A stretch of 64,000 bases of DNA from Amoebophrya sp. A120 (taxonomy: Eukaryota > Sar > Dinophyceae > Syndiniales > Amoebophryaceae). The stretch is from NCBI GenBank assembly GCA_905178155.1, contig CAJINV010000002.1:7036743-7100742 (forward strand), in the 5' to 3' direction. The translations under genes and the position numbers were made by a program. Positions 36,920-46,364 of this stretch are shown piece after piece. The notes beneath the pieces are model-generated. The model ran no database searches. It worked only from the letters and a program-made list of their open reading frames with translations, and had not been told where the DNA came from. Each line of letters opens with the position of its first letter. The first letter of the stretch is position 1.

Positions 36920-39491
36920 ATGAACCGGAGGCAGCGATCTGGGCGGGACTCGGACGAGGGAGCCCCACCCTACATCCCGGCCGCGGGCCAACCGTCGGAT
37001 AGGCGGATGGTGACGGAAATTTTCAACGGGTTGGCGATCACGGATCTAGCCGGGCTGTACAATCAGCACGAGATTCTGGAAAAGTACGAGGCCTCCTGTG
37101 TCATGCTCGTCTCTCTCGCGGACCACCAGCTCCCGGAGTACTTGAAGACGGCTACACGGTACAACGAGGATACGGGAAAGGAGGAACTAGCGCTCGACTT
37201 GTTCCGGTTACGAACGAGGATAACGCTGCAAAATTTGGAAATCGAACCGTTAGACGCGGTATCAAATGTAAAAATGTCTGGTTCTGGAAAATTTTGAGAC
37301 TTGTCATGCACGTTTTGCATGAGCCATGGGGTCTGGAATGCGAGACCTAGCATGACAGATTCTGTGAGATCCGTATCATGCTCGTCCTGCGTGAGAAACT
37401 TCCTCTCAACTTGGTAAAAAGTGGACAGCTTTTGGCATTCATGCAACACAGATTTTTGCACAATCCAGAATTAGCATTACAAGTTGCAACTTTCCAGACC
37501 CAGACATTTTTACAATGCATACGCGGAAACGGACAGCAACAAACCAGCCACGTCGTTGGGCATCCAGGTGGCGTATCCTGTGCAAAAGTATCGTACTCGT
37601 AGTAATCGCAGTCATGCATTACAAATCTTCACCCCATCAAGGCAAAACAGCATGACAGATTCCATTTGTAATGCTGAGCTAATTTGTATTGCAATTACTA
37701 CTAGTGCGATACTTTTGCAGTTCATATGGCGCAGATACGGGTCGGGGGTTTGTTCGAAACGGACCCAGAAACGGGGGAGTACCTGAAGCCAGAAACGGTG
37801 CAGCCGGGGCGCTTTCACGACGTCGAGGTGACCATGCCTTTGCCAGAGGACCAGGGATTGGAAGCGGGTGCAACAGCAAGCAACATGAACAGAAAAAACA
37901 ACCACAAAACCGCGGAAGGGGCGGGGGCAGGTAGAAATTCAGTACGTACTTGCTGTTGTAAAGCTAAAGACTGTTGTTCTCTGCGTGCGATGTAGTTTTT
38001 GTTTTATCGAGGATATCGTATATTGTGTTTGACAATTGACTGTGCTTCAAAACTTCCACTAATATTGATGTTGAACAAAGAACATCAAGCTGCGTACAAG
38101 AAGTCCAAGTGATCTGAACTGAAAGTACCGTGCACCTTCATTCCCTTTCATCTTTCAGGTGTGAAGGGTCAGCCGCTCGCCGACTTAGACGAAGAGGATG
38201 AATACGACGACGACGTCGACAACAACGCGGTTCCCTCCCCGGATGGGGCGACCCCCAACCGGTGCCGGTCCCGCCAGTGGTCCGGGGAAGTGAGTCACGC
38301 GAGCAGTCGGGGCACGAGGTCCTCCGGCACCGCAACGAGCCGGGGCAGCTCGCGCGAGGGCAACGCCGCCTTTCCCTACATTCTCTACCGCACGGCCAAG
38401 GGCCCGCACATGACACAGGCGTCGCTACAGCGGCTGGGCGTGTTGCTGGAGGTGATGGAGGACTGCGTCTTGTGGCTGAAGAACAAGATCGGCGACTGTG
38501 CCACCTGCCGCGAGGAGATCCAAAAAGCGGTGATTGTCTGCCCCACGGGCGCCTTGCAGGCCCCGGTGGTCGCGATCTGCTTTCTGATGCGGTACCGCAG
38601 TCTGACGCTGTTGGAAGCCTTCGACATGGTCTACCGGTCCCGCGAGGGGCAGGGCTGCTGGCCGACGCCGTTCGCGATGCTGCTGTTGATTGCGTTCGAG
38701 AAGAGCCTGTTCCGCAACAATTTGACCGCCGACGCCCAGAGGCAGTTCGAGCCGACCTATCCAATGCAACTACGTCTAGGTCTGGAAAGAAGAAGATGCA
38801 GACGTTTATTGTCATGCAGGTCGTGCATGGTAGCAGACGAAGTCTGGATCATCTGGAAAAATGCAGGGCCAAGCATCTTCATCACAGGTTCACTTTTAGC
38901 AGTGTCTATGGAAAAATGTCTATCTTGCTGCATCAGTAGAAATTGCCTGATACTATAATCATCCGAAAAAATGTTTTCATGCAAAGCAGATTTCTGTGTG
39001 ACCCGCAACTACAACTAGAACTACGAGCGTCACAAGTTTCTTGCACTGTCCACCCAGACTCAGAGAACATGTTTGCAATGCATACGACCCTGGACTACAC
39101 CATGTATGTGGACTGCACGCTGTACGCCCCGAGGGAACTGGACACGCTGCTCCGGCTGGAGGCGAAGGTAATAAAAGCAAAACAGGGGATTGCCATCGAC
39201 AGCGAGGGGAATCTTGTCATACCGCCGAGCTCGAGCAGCATAGGAAACGCAACGCTGCTCACCGATGGTCACGCGACGATTGATCCGGCCAGCAACGGTG
39301 CACCACAGGGTGGCTCCAGTGCCAGCGGAGATAACAGTCCGACCAGCATAAAGCCGAATGAGTTTGTGCGGAACCAACCACTGTCTGCGATTCCGGACCA
39401 GCACGGGAGGTTGCAGGTGCGGGAGCGTACGGTCACCTCGGACGGGGCCAGTAGTGGGGGAAATGCGTACGTGGTCGGGGGTGATCTGTGA
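36920..39491 (+). CDS. Dual-specificity-phosphatase-like protein lacking the catalytic Arg (pseudophosphatase), 5 exons, 528 aa
   Basis: Exons: 36920-37259, 37527-37573, 37732-37930, 38159-38757, 39090-39491 (1587 nt, 529 codons with TGA). The N-terminal half (IFNGLAITDLAGLYNQHEIL and ASCVMLVSLADHQLPEY) resembles the first strands of a DSP domain. The second half carries the P-loop region near residue 323: VCPTGALQAPVVAICFLMRY, followed by LTLLEAFDMVYRSREG and PTPFAMLLLIAFEKSLF, which match the helices after a DSP active site. The canonical HCxxGxxRS is changed: Cys323 is kept, but the preceding His is Val, the Arg (C+6) is Gln329 and the next Ser is Ala330. Phosphate hydrolysis is therefore unlikely; a phosphoprotein-binding scaffold is expected. 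About 110 acidic, Ser-rich residues split the two halves. Three introners and one GT-AG intron (37931-38158) interrupt it. Confidence 0.78.
37260..37521 (+). mobile_element. Introner, family B (B5), 262 bp
   Basis: Left end TATCAAATGTAAAAATGTCT, right end CAGACATTTTTACAATGCATA. Duplication CGCGG (37255-37259, 37522-37526). Removal joins GAC GCG G to AA ACG in frame; phase 1. Confidence 0.9.
37574..37726 (+). mobile_element. Introner, family A (A4), 153 bp
   Basis: Left end TATCCTGTGCAAAAGTATCG, right end GCGATACTTTTGCAGTTCATA. Duplication TGGCG (37569-37573, 37727-37731). Removal joins GTG GCG to CAG ATA; phase 0. The internal GT/AG pair would break the frame here, so the duplication boundary is favoured. 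It sits only 47 nt after introner B5. Confidence 0.9.
38758..39084 (+). mobile_element. Introner, family B (B6), 327 bp
   Basis: Left end TATCCAATGCAACTACGTCT then AGGTCTGGAA; right end contains CCCAGACTCAGAGAACATGT and ends GCATA. Duplication CGACC (38753-38757, 39085-39089). Removal joins CCG ACC to CTG GAC; phase 0. Ends are more diverged than in other B copies. Confidence 0.83.
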
Positions 39492-40649
39492 AGCAGTCAC
39501 TGTCCACTAAAGTGATTGGCTCTCTCAATGTAGGACTAACGGTCTGCTGAACACCGCACCACCCTTCCACTTTTGCCTACCACCTCCCGAAGACTCGTCT
39601 GTCGTGTGGACCAAAATTTGTATCTACCGCACGGACGCAGGAAGAAAATCCACCTATAGCATCCAACTCTAGTCACAAAGATGATCACAGCACGAAGCTC
39701 TTAAGGAGGTAAACGAAGCAGCTTCGAAAAAATTTGACCTAAGCTTTAAGTATATGATGAAGTACAAGTAACTACCACGCAGAAAGAGAAACAGTACCGA
39801 AAAAAACACTAAATATTGAATTATAGTCACAAACGAAGAGAAAGCAACAGACTGCACAAATAGACTCTGGCAACGAGCTGTCGCTCTCTAGCGGCCGAAA
39901 TAAAAACACAAAAGAAATTCCAGCGATAGATTGACAGTAGAGGAAACCACTTCCACTAGATGATCACACTTTATTGATTTTTCAGGATGACACACTTCAC
40001 TACGAAATTCAAAGTAAAAGTTAGTATGTTAGTTGTGAGCATTCTGGCGTAGTACAGCTGTGCGCAAAGAAAAATAAAGGGCTTTGTCGATGAGCAAGAA
40101 ACAAAACACAAGGCTGAAAGGTCTTCGCGAAAGCAAGACAGTAGGCTGTTGTCACACGGCGCCATCGATATGAGAAAAGGAAATTATCAAAGAATCCGAG
40201 GAAATACTGAGGATTGTTTTGGTATACTTAGTTGTAGTCTGACTGCTAAAGGGGCTAAGAGTAAGAGCAGCAGAAGAGATTCCCAATAATTCGGAAGTCG
40301 TGGGCTCTGATATTATTCATTTCTTGCAACAAAGACGTGTTAGTTCGCAACGCGTTGCTGCATTGCCAAACTCTCACAGTGGGGTGCGACTTAGCCTTCC
40401 CTTTCTTTGCTGCCCAAGCATGCGCAAACTTTTTCAAGCATGATTTTGATTTAAGAAGGAGAAAAACGGAACTACAACAACACAGAATAGAATCATAGAA
40501 CACTTTGCGGCTGATGAAGAGCCAACAACATAGTCTACTATTCATTTTTTTTTACCGCTGGTTTTGTCAAGCTGATTACTGGCCGGGGGCAATGGTAAAA
40601 GAGAATAAAAAAAAAGTTCAGAATATGATCATACTAGAGAGGACGAAAC
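39492..40649. other. Gene-poor AT-rich tract
   Basis: No supported gene; short open frames on both strands only. Confidence 0.4.
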
Positions 40650-40695
40650 TTACTTTGTAAAAATTCGATCGACACGAGCCACGATATTAGTCAAG
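40650..40695 (+). repeat. 46-nt dispersed repeat, copy 1
   Basis: Consensus begins TTACTTTGTAAAAATTCGAT and ends GCCACGATATTAGTCAAG. Copies recur at 42029, 43229 and 44435 in the same orientation. Immediately followed by a stretch ending TTTTGGCTCAAG before GT (40701-40712). Confidence 0.85.
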
Positions 40696-40990
40696 TCTGC
40701 TTTTGGCTCAAGGTATTGCGTCGTGACTTGTTATGCCCAGTCCCATTTCACCCTTCGCGCGGCATGGCGGGTGCGAAGTTCGCCTTTAGCCCTTTAGTTT
40801 TCCGTCGGGAGTAGGGCTCTGCAGCATGGCCTGGTGCGCGATATTAATCCGCGCCCCATACCATGGCGGAACACTTTATTCTGGGTGCTACGCTGCAGAT
40901 GTTTTCTGTAGTTGATGTCTTTGGAGGCTCGCCGACTCTGATCGCCGGAGCCCACCCGGCGATGTGAAGCGCCATGATTTGGATCCGACG

Positions 40991-41222
40991 ATGAACAAGG
41001 GTGGGTTAGGTTGTCTGTTTTCCAAAAAGTTCTAACCCCCGCTAGTGGGTGGGCACTAGCGGGGGTTAGGGTCAGACGAATGTAACCCACCTTTGTTCAT
41101 CCTAGAACAAATGAACAAGGGTGGGTTACATTCGTCCGAAGCTAACCCCCGCTAGTGCCCACCCACTAGCGGGGGTTAGGCCTTTTTGAAAAAAAGCTGA
41201 TGTAACCCACCCTTGTTCGTCC
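40991..41222. repeat. 232-bp nested palindrome
   Basis: Two units of about 110 bp (about 40991-41100 and 41110-41222) lie head to head. Each has ends AACAAGGGTGGGTTA against TAACCCACC(C/T)TTGTT and an inner hairpin CTAACCCCCGCTAGTG against CACTAGCGGGGGTTAG. The second unit is nearly the reverse complement of the first, so the tract can form both small hairpins and one large cruciform. Confidence 0.85.
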
Positions 41223-41791
41223 ATGTCAAAGGAAGCAGAAAGTAAGCAGCCTGCTGAAGTCAGCAGCCGGGATGCCAGCCCCGGCGGATATGATCGGGCA
41301 CGACCATGCTTCTGAAGTGCAAATATTTTTGTAGAACTTTATTCGCCACGGAGTGGTCGTCTCTTAGCAGGTATCTTTCTCTTTGCTTTTGGGAAGATGT
41401 CGGCCCAGCAGGACTTCTAGCAACAAAGAGAGGGAGGTGGCTGGTTGGGTGGTCGGTTGTGCGAGTGTTGCCCTTCGCTCCCAATGGATTAGTGCAAACA
41501 AAAGGACAGAGCAGTTGTTGCAGAAGCTGACCCAGAGCCAGCAGTCGACCCCGGCAATTCAAGGCGCCGCGGGCTCTGCAGCGCTGGGAGGCCCTGTGGC
41601 GGATGAGTAGAGGCATGCCCGAAGAGGTGGATTGCCGGGCGCCTATTCTGTGTCAGATTCATTCAGCGCGCCCGGAGTATCTTTTGCGATGCCCTTCCGC
41701 GCGCCATTTTGCGGCAGGCAGGCGCTGCGTGCGTGAGCGTGCTTTGTAGACGGCCCGGCGGTGTGTTATGCATGTGCCTACTAGACACTAT

Positions 41792-41834
41792 CATAGAAGA
41801 GGGCACTTTGGCACTTAAAGTGCCCTCTTCTATG
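41792..41834. repeat. Perfect 18-bp stem hairpin
   Basis: Arm CATAGAAGAGGGCACTTT (41792-41809), 7-nt loop, complementary arm 41817-41834. A lone hairpin in non-coding DNA; no T-run follows, so a terminator is not claimed. Confidence 0.85.
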
Positions 41835-41839
41835 AATGT

Positions 41840-41960
41840 GGCGGCTCGGGGGGCACTAAAACAGGCGCAGCCGCAAAAACAGGCATAGAAACAGCTACAG
41901 AAACAGGCGGAAAATCAGGCACGCAAAAAGGTGCAAAAACAGGCACAAACGCAAGCGATG
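41840..41960. repeat. Degenerate AAACAGGC-type tandem repeat
   Basis: Variants of AAAACAGGC separated by 3-9 nt recur many times (for example near 41857, 41876, 41901, 41936). Simple-sequence expansion; the open frame on the minus strand here is a by-product. Confidence 0.6.
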
Positions 41961-42028
41961 TGGGGTTGGCGCACCAAGCCCAAAAAGAAGACAATTGTGA
42001 CCCCGTGCTTAAATTCCGGTAGTCGAAG

Positions 42029-42073
42029 TACTTTGTAAAAATTCGATCGGCACGAGCCACGATATTAGTCAAG
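42029..42073 (+). repeat. 46-nt dispersed repeat, copy 2
   Basis: Same core as at 40650 with one change (CGATCGGCACGAG in place of CGATCGACACGAG). Lies 1379 bp downstream of copy 1. Confidence 0.85.
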
Positions 42074-42214
42074 AAGTCAGACCAGATCGCAGACGGGGAT
42101 GCAACAGCTACTTCTCTGTCTAGGCCGCGAAATTGGGGCCGGAAACACGCCGCGCTTACATTCCAATCAACGAAATCACAGCTGTGCAAAGTCGCGAATA
42201 TACTAGAGCACGCG

Positions 42215-42733
42215 GTGCAGTTATTGACGGTGGAAGAAGAACGATGGAGAGCAGTGGTGTCCTCTCCTGAGATGATTGCGGACGACGAGGAACTTGTGCC
42301 TTTCTATCTCTTCATTGTGGACGAAAACGAAAACAATGCAGATGGAGATGACAAACAGCAGCTACAAGAAGAAACATCCTCAAATAAACCCGGCTCCACC
42401 TGTTTGCCAAAAACGTCGGGAAAAATCTCAGTCGGCACTTCCGGATCTTCCTCCTCCTCGTCCTCTTTTGTTTCTCCAGGTGCAAGAACATTACCGCCTT
42501 CCACCTCGCAAGGTAGAGAACAACCATCGATAAACACGACAAAGATGCGGCAAACAAGCGGTTCTGGCCTCTGCGGCCTGGGGGACAGTCGGGCTTCCAG
42601 AGGGAAACAAGAGGGGAGCGGGAGTACGAAAGCAGTTTTCCTTCTCGAAGAGGCAGTTGCAAAATCAAGACATTTTTTCCTCCTGACTCGACTTAATAGT
42701 GCCACATCAGGTATTAACAACTTTTTCGGCTAA
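42215..42733 (+). CDS. Doubtful Ser-rich ORF
   Basis: Open frame without an ATG at its start; the first in-frame Met is near 42269 (PEMIADDEELVPFYLF). It has an acidic stretch then Ser-rich sequence, ending TAA at about 42731-42733. Composition resembles the other proteins here, but it has no recognised domain and sits in repeat-rich DNA. Confidence 0.25.
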   Translation: MQLLTVEEERWRAVVSSPEMIADDEELVPFYLFIVDENENNADGDDKQQLQEETSSNKPGSTCLPKTSGKISVGTSGSSSSSSSFVSPGARTLPPSTSQGREQPSINTTKMRQTSGSGLCGLGDSRASRGKQEGSGSTKAVFLLEEAVAKSRHFFLLTRLNSATSGINNFFG

Positions 42734-43228
42734 GTGTGTTGGTCTCAGCTAGTGAAACTTGGACGCGGCCCTTGGGGTTTTAAAGGACACAGGTACAGTT
42801 TCAATGCTCTCCAATTTATTCGCAACACTAAATTTGTGATAAAAACCTTAAAGACGAATAAGGACGGTTGCCTCGTCAGCGCCGTTTGCAATAGCTACAA
42901 GCAGTCACAAGCATAACAGCTACACGACCCACACACAAAGCAATACCAAATCTAAAGCTTTATTATTTTCTTTCAGACAGTTGCCGTTGCGCTTGCAGCG
43001 TTCTTATTCGAACCTTTTTGATTTCATTGTAAAAGTATGGTCTTGTTTAACGAGCCGCACAACTAGTAGTACAGGATTTACAGCAGTAGCAGCAGCGCTG
43101 GTTGGCGCAAATCGAAATATTGATCAGTTGTAGGCAACAAGTGGACATCAGATAAATACAGACACAGACTCAGAGAGTAGTAGATTTCACTTTTAGAAAT
43201 GCGCGTGGTGCTGCGCAGTGACTATTAG
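42734..43228. other. Non-coding tract, nothing recognised
   Basis: AT-rich, no supported gene. Confidence 0.4.
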
Positions 43229-43272
43229 TTATTGTAGAAATTCGATCGACACGAGCCACGATATTAGTCAAG
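43229..43272 (+). repeat. 46-nt dispersed repeat, copy 3
   Basis: Core AATTCGATCGACACGAGCC then ACGATATTAGTCAAG, with a diverged 5' end. Forms the left boundary of a GC-rich block. Confidence 0.83.
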
Positions 43273-44430
43273 ATGGTTGTCCGAAGGTAGGACGGGCTCG
43301 TTGGCCCCTCGTGCGGCCTGCTGCCCTCCGTGCCTGCGCGCGCAACAGTGCAAGCGGCGCCCATGCATCCGGGCAATTCGTATTCCCTTGTCCCACCGGG
43401 CGGGCCGGCGCTGCGTGTGCCCCCCGCATGTGCCCGGCAAGGTCGGGGGGCGGCCCATCGAACGGGCGGGAAAGGCCTGCGCCACGCGCTTCATCGCTCG
43501 GCCGGCCAAATCTACGAAACTACGGTGGCGCACCACCGCGACGCCGCGCAGGCCTGCGAAACGCGGCCGGGCCACAAACGTAAAGCCAGGGAAAACGCAG
43601 GGGCCGCACTGCTAAAGTGGGGGGGCCCGGGCGGGGCCCCTCGTGAGGCTGCAGAAATGAAAACAAGCGCGCGCCCCGGCAATCGGGGCTGCCCAGTGAT
43701 TGGGCGGCCCCTTTCAAACCAAGCCGCCGCAGCATCTTTAAAAGCCGGGCAACTCGGGGCCCTTAGTCCCAAGCTGCATACGGTCGGCCCCTGGCAGCGG
43801 GCAGACACCTGCCTCGGATTGGTCGGCCCCCCTCTCCAGCAAACCCGCTGCTGCGCAGCTGCTTGCCGGCCGTTGCAATTCAGATGTCGTCGGGCGCACC
43901 CGGCGACGCCACCTCATCCTGCGCACGGACAGGCTCGGGGGCGTGGCGCGTGCCTGTTGCAACCAAACCCGGCAAGCTGCTAGGCCACCACGCTGCGCAG
44001 CGCATCGACCGAAACTTTGGCCGCGCTGGCAGCACGCACTGGGTTGCGGCCATGGCTCTCGACGTAATATCCGGAGGCGGCGCGGACGTTTCATGCCTGT
44101 AGCCGAGCCCGGAACATTGCGCTCCGTGTGTTTTGGCATGTTGCTGGCCCCCGGGCTTCACCCGGCGCGGATGGCGGAACTGTCCTGCATTTTTTGCCCG
44201 CAGTGCGCTTGTGCCGCCCGTAAAAATCCGACGGGGGAGTGCTCGAGGCGGGCTGGAAACGTGATCGATTCTGCTGCTCATGCCGAGCATGTGGCCGCGC
44301 CATTTTTTGGCTCCTCCGGAAGCGCCAAAAAAGCCTTTTGCGCAAACGATTTTAAAAACGTTTTTTGCGCTTTTTGTTCAAAAAATTCGAAAAACGAAAA
44401 TGCGCGTTTTGTATTTTGTTAGAGCATACG
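43273..44430. other. GC-rich block bounded by 46-nt repeat copies
   Basis: Strikingly GC-rich compared with both flanks, with abrupt edges next to repeat copies 3 and 4. Many long overlapping frames on both strands arise from base composition; none has a domain. Probably an inserted repeat or transposon remnant. Confidence 0.55.
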
Positions 44431-44434
44431 AAAC

Positions 44435-44480
44435 TTACTTTGTAAAAATTCGATCGACACGAGCCACGATATTAGTCAAG
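44435..44480 (+). repeat. 46-nt dispersed repeat, copy 4
   Basis: Matches copy 1 essentially base for base, including the preceding ACGAAAC. Lies 1206 bp after copy 3. Confidence 0.85.
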
Positions 44481-46364
44481 AAGAGATGCTTGACCGGTAT
44501 GTCGTTTATATTATTGCCTGTCGATGCAAAATGATATACGGTAGCTCGGTTGTGGAAGTAGGGTGCTTGTCCTACACTGCAGCTCTGCTCCTAGGAGAAT
44601 GATGCCCCAATAAATTTGCCTACTCAGAACAACAGCAGCTACGGCAGCATAACTTTTACGCAGCTCATATCGATTGGGTTTTCCAATTCGAAAGAAACAG
44701 CCCGAAAATAAATTGTAGGGAGCAGATCAACAGAAGCGATTGAGTAGTGTCTCGATGATGTTGGCAGCTCCTATTGATGGCATCGACCGACAGCAACGTC
44801 CGCTAGTTCAACAGCAAGCAAAGACAGGAGATGACAGGCGTGCTATCGAAATTTTTTTTCACACTTATATGATATGGCAACTACCACAACTGCGATGGCG
44901 CAAGCACATTATGTAAAAAATTGCGTCATCAATGTAGATATTGCAATTGCATGCCAATTAAGCATCATCAAGTTGTCTCGTCTTGTGCCCGCTGTGGTCG
45001 CTTCATCAGAAAATTTCTGAGGCCCGGCAGAGCTCATCAAGATGAGGACGAAATAAACTGGAATAATTAGTACGAAGTCTAGGTCTATTTATATGATTAA
45101 TGTTGCTCCGTTGCAATTCAATATCACCTACCCGTTTCCGGTATTAGTGGTCTCCATTCTACCGAGGTAGCTCATTAGTAAACAACAACACACTTCTAAA
45201 ACAGGAACGGCAAGGAATACTGTATGCTTAATGTTTCCAAAGCCGCACAACTATATATTTAGCGGCCATAGTCGAAATTCAAACTCATGAAATAGGATCA
45301 ATTTTATGTGATGGAAGTCAACAGCATGATAGCTGCTCGGTTTCGAGCAGATGCTAAACATGAAATTATCACCCTCAAATTTGTGCAGTATACCTCCATG
45401 ATGACCTCAACCTCAATGACCTAATTAAAGCAACCTCTACCCGATGACGCATCAAGATGTTCTTGTGTGGTTTTTTTGCTTAGTCAAAATTTGATGACCG
45501 CTAAAAAACCTCTACTCACATCTACCCTTCTTGTCAGGAGCCTCATGGACCGCTGGAGTTCCGTGCTCTCCAATGTTGATATAAACGAAATTCGAATTAT
45601 ATTCCAGCCTTCTGAAGATGCAGTTGCATTGCTACCCCCGGTGCTTCAGGCCCCTGCAATTGGATGAACGAAAAAAATCATTTTCACATACTTTCGGGCA
45701 CTACGGCAAAAAATCGTATTCAACGGCAGGCCGGCGCTGAACTCGTCAGGCTCAGGGAGTGTCCTCGTATCGTTGCAGGCCGGCGGTTTGTGGTGTTCTA
45801 TTGTCGGCGTCATTTTTTTGAATTTGATGATGTTCATGTTGCCCTGTCAGCCCAAGTAGAAGTGTAGTATTCAGGATTGGTTTTGTTGTTTTGATGAGAG
45901 AAAAGAGAAAGGTGCGAGAGCAGCATTGAAAAAAAAGAGGCCCTAGCCCTAAGTTGCCAAAGGCACGCGGACGACTTATAAAGCAAACAACGTGGCAAGA
46001 GGTAGTGCTGTGATGTATACCGTGAAACTTCTAATTGATGTGTCAGATTTCCCCCTCATGACTGCACAAGACGGAAATCACTACCCCAAGTCGGCATGAC
46101 ATGCTTGAGCGCGGCTCAACAGCCCGCCGTCGTTGTAGGACGTCAGATCATCCTGATGCTTCCCCAGTAGTTCTCTAAACAAAAAGCGCATGCGCATTTT
46201 GACCGGATCTTGTTCTCATACGATGCTACAACTTCAAGAACTTCAGCGTAGGCAGCAAGAAGCTTGACGAGCCTTCCAGAAAAATAAGTTTTGACGTTGC
46301 TGTTGTTACTGCAGCTGCAAGTATTGAGCAGGAAAGGGTCCTCTTAGTGCAAAAATCGTACGAG
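44481..46364. other. Intergenic region, no gene seen
   Basis: AT-rich. Short frames only. The KMO frame is open back to 46347 but begins there with GTG; the first in-frame ATG is 46365. Confidence 0.4.

Noticed and set aside
41792-41834. Hairpin as a bacterial-type terminator
   Set aside because: No T-run follows, no gene ends there, and the genome is eukaryotic.
43273-44422. Many overlapping frames of 80-217 codons
   Set aside because: Present on both strands in several frames at once, no domains, GC-rich DNA with few stop codons.
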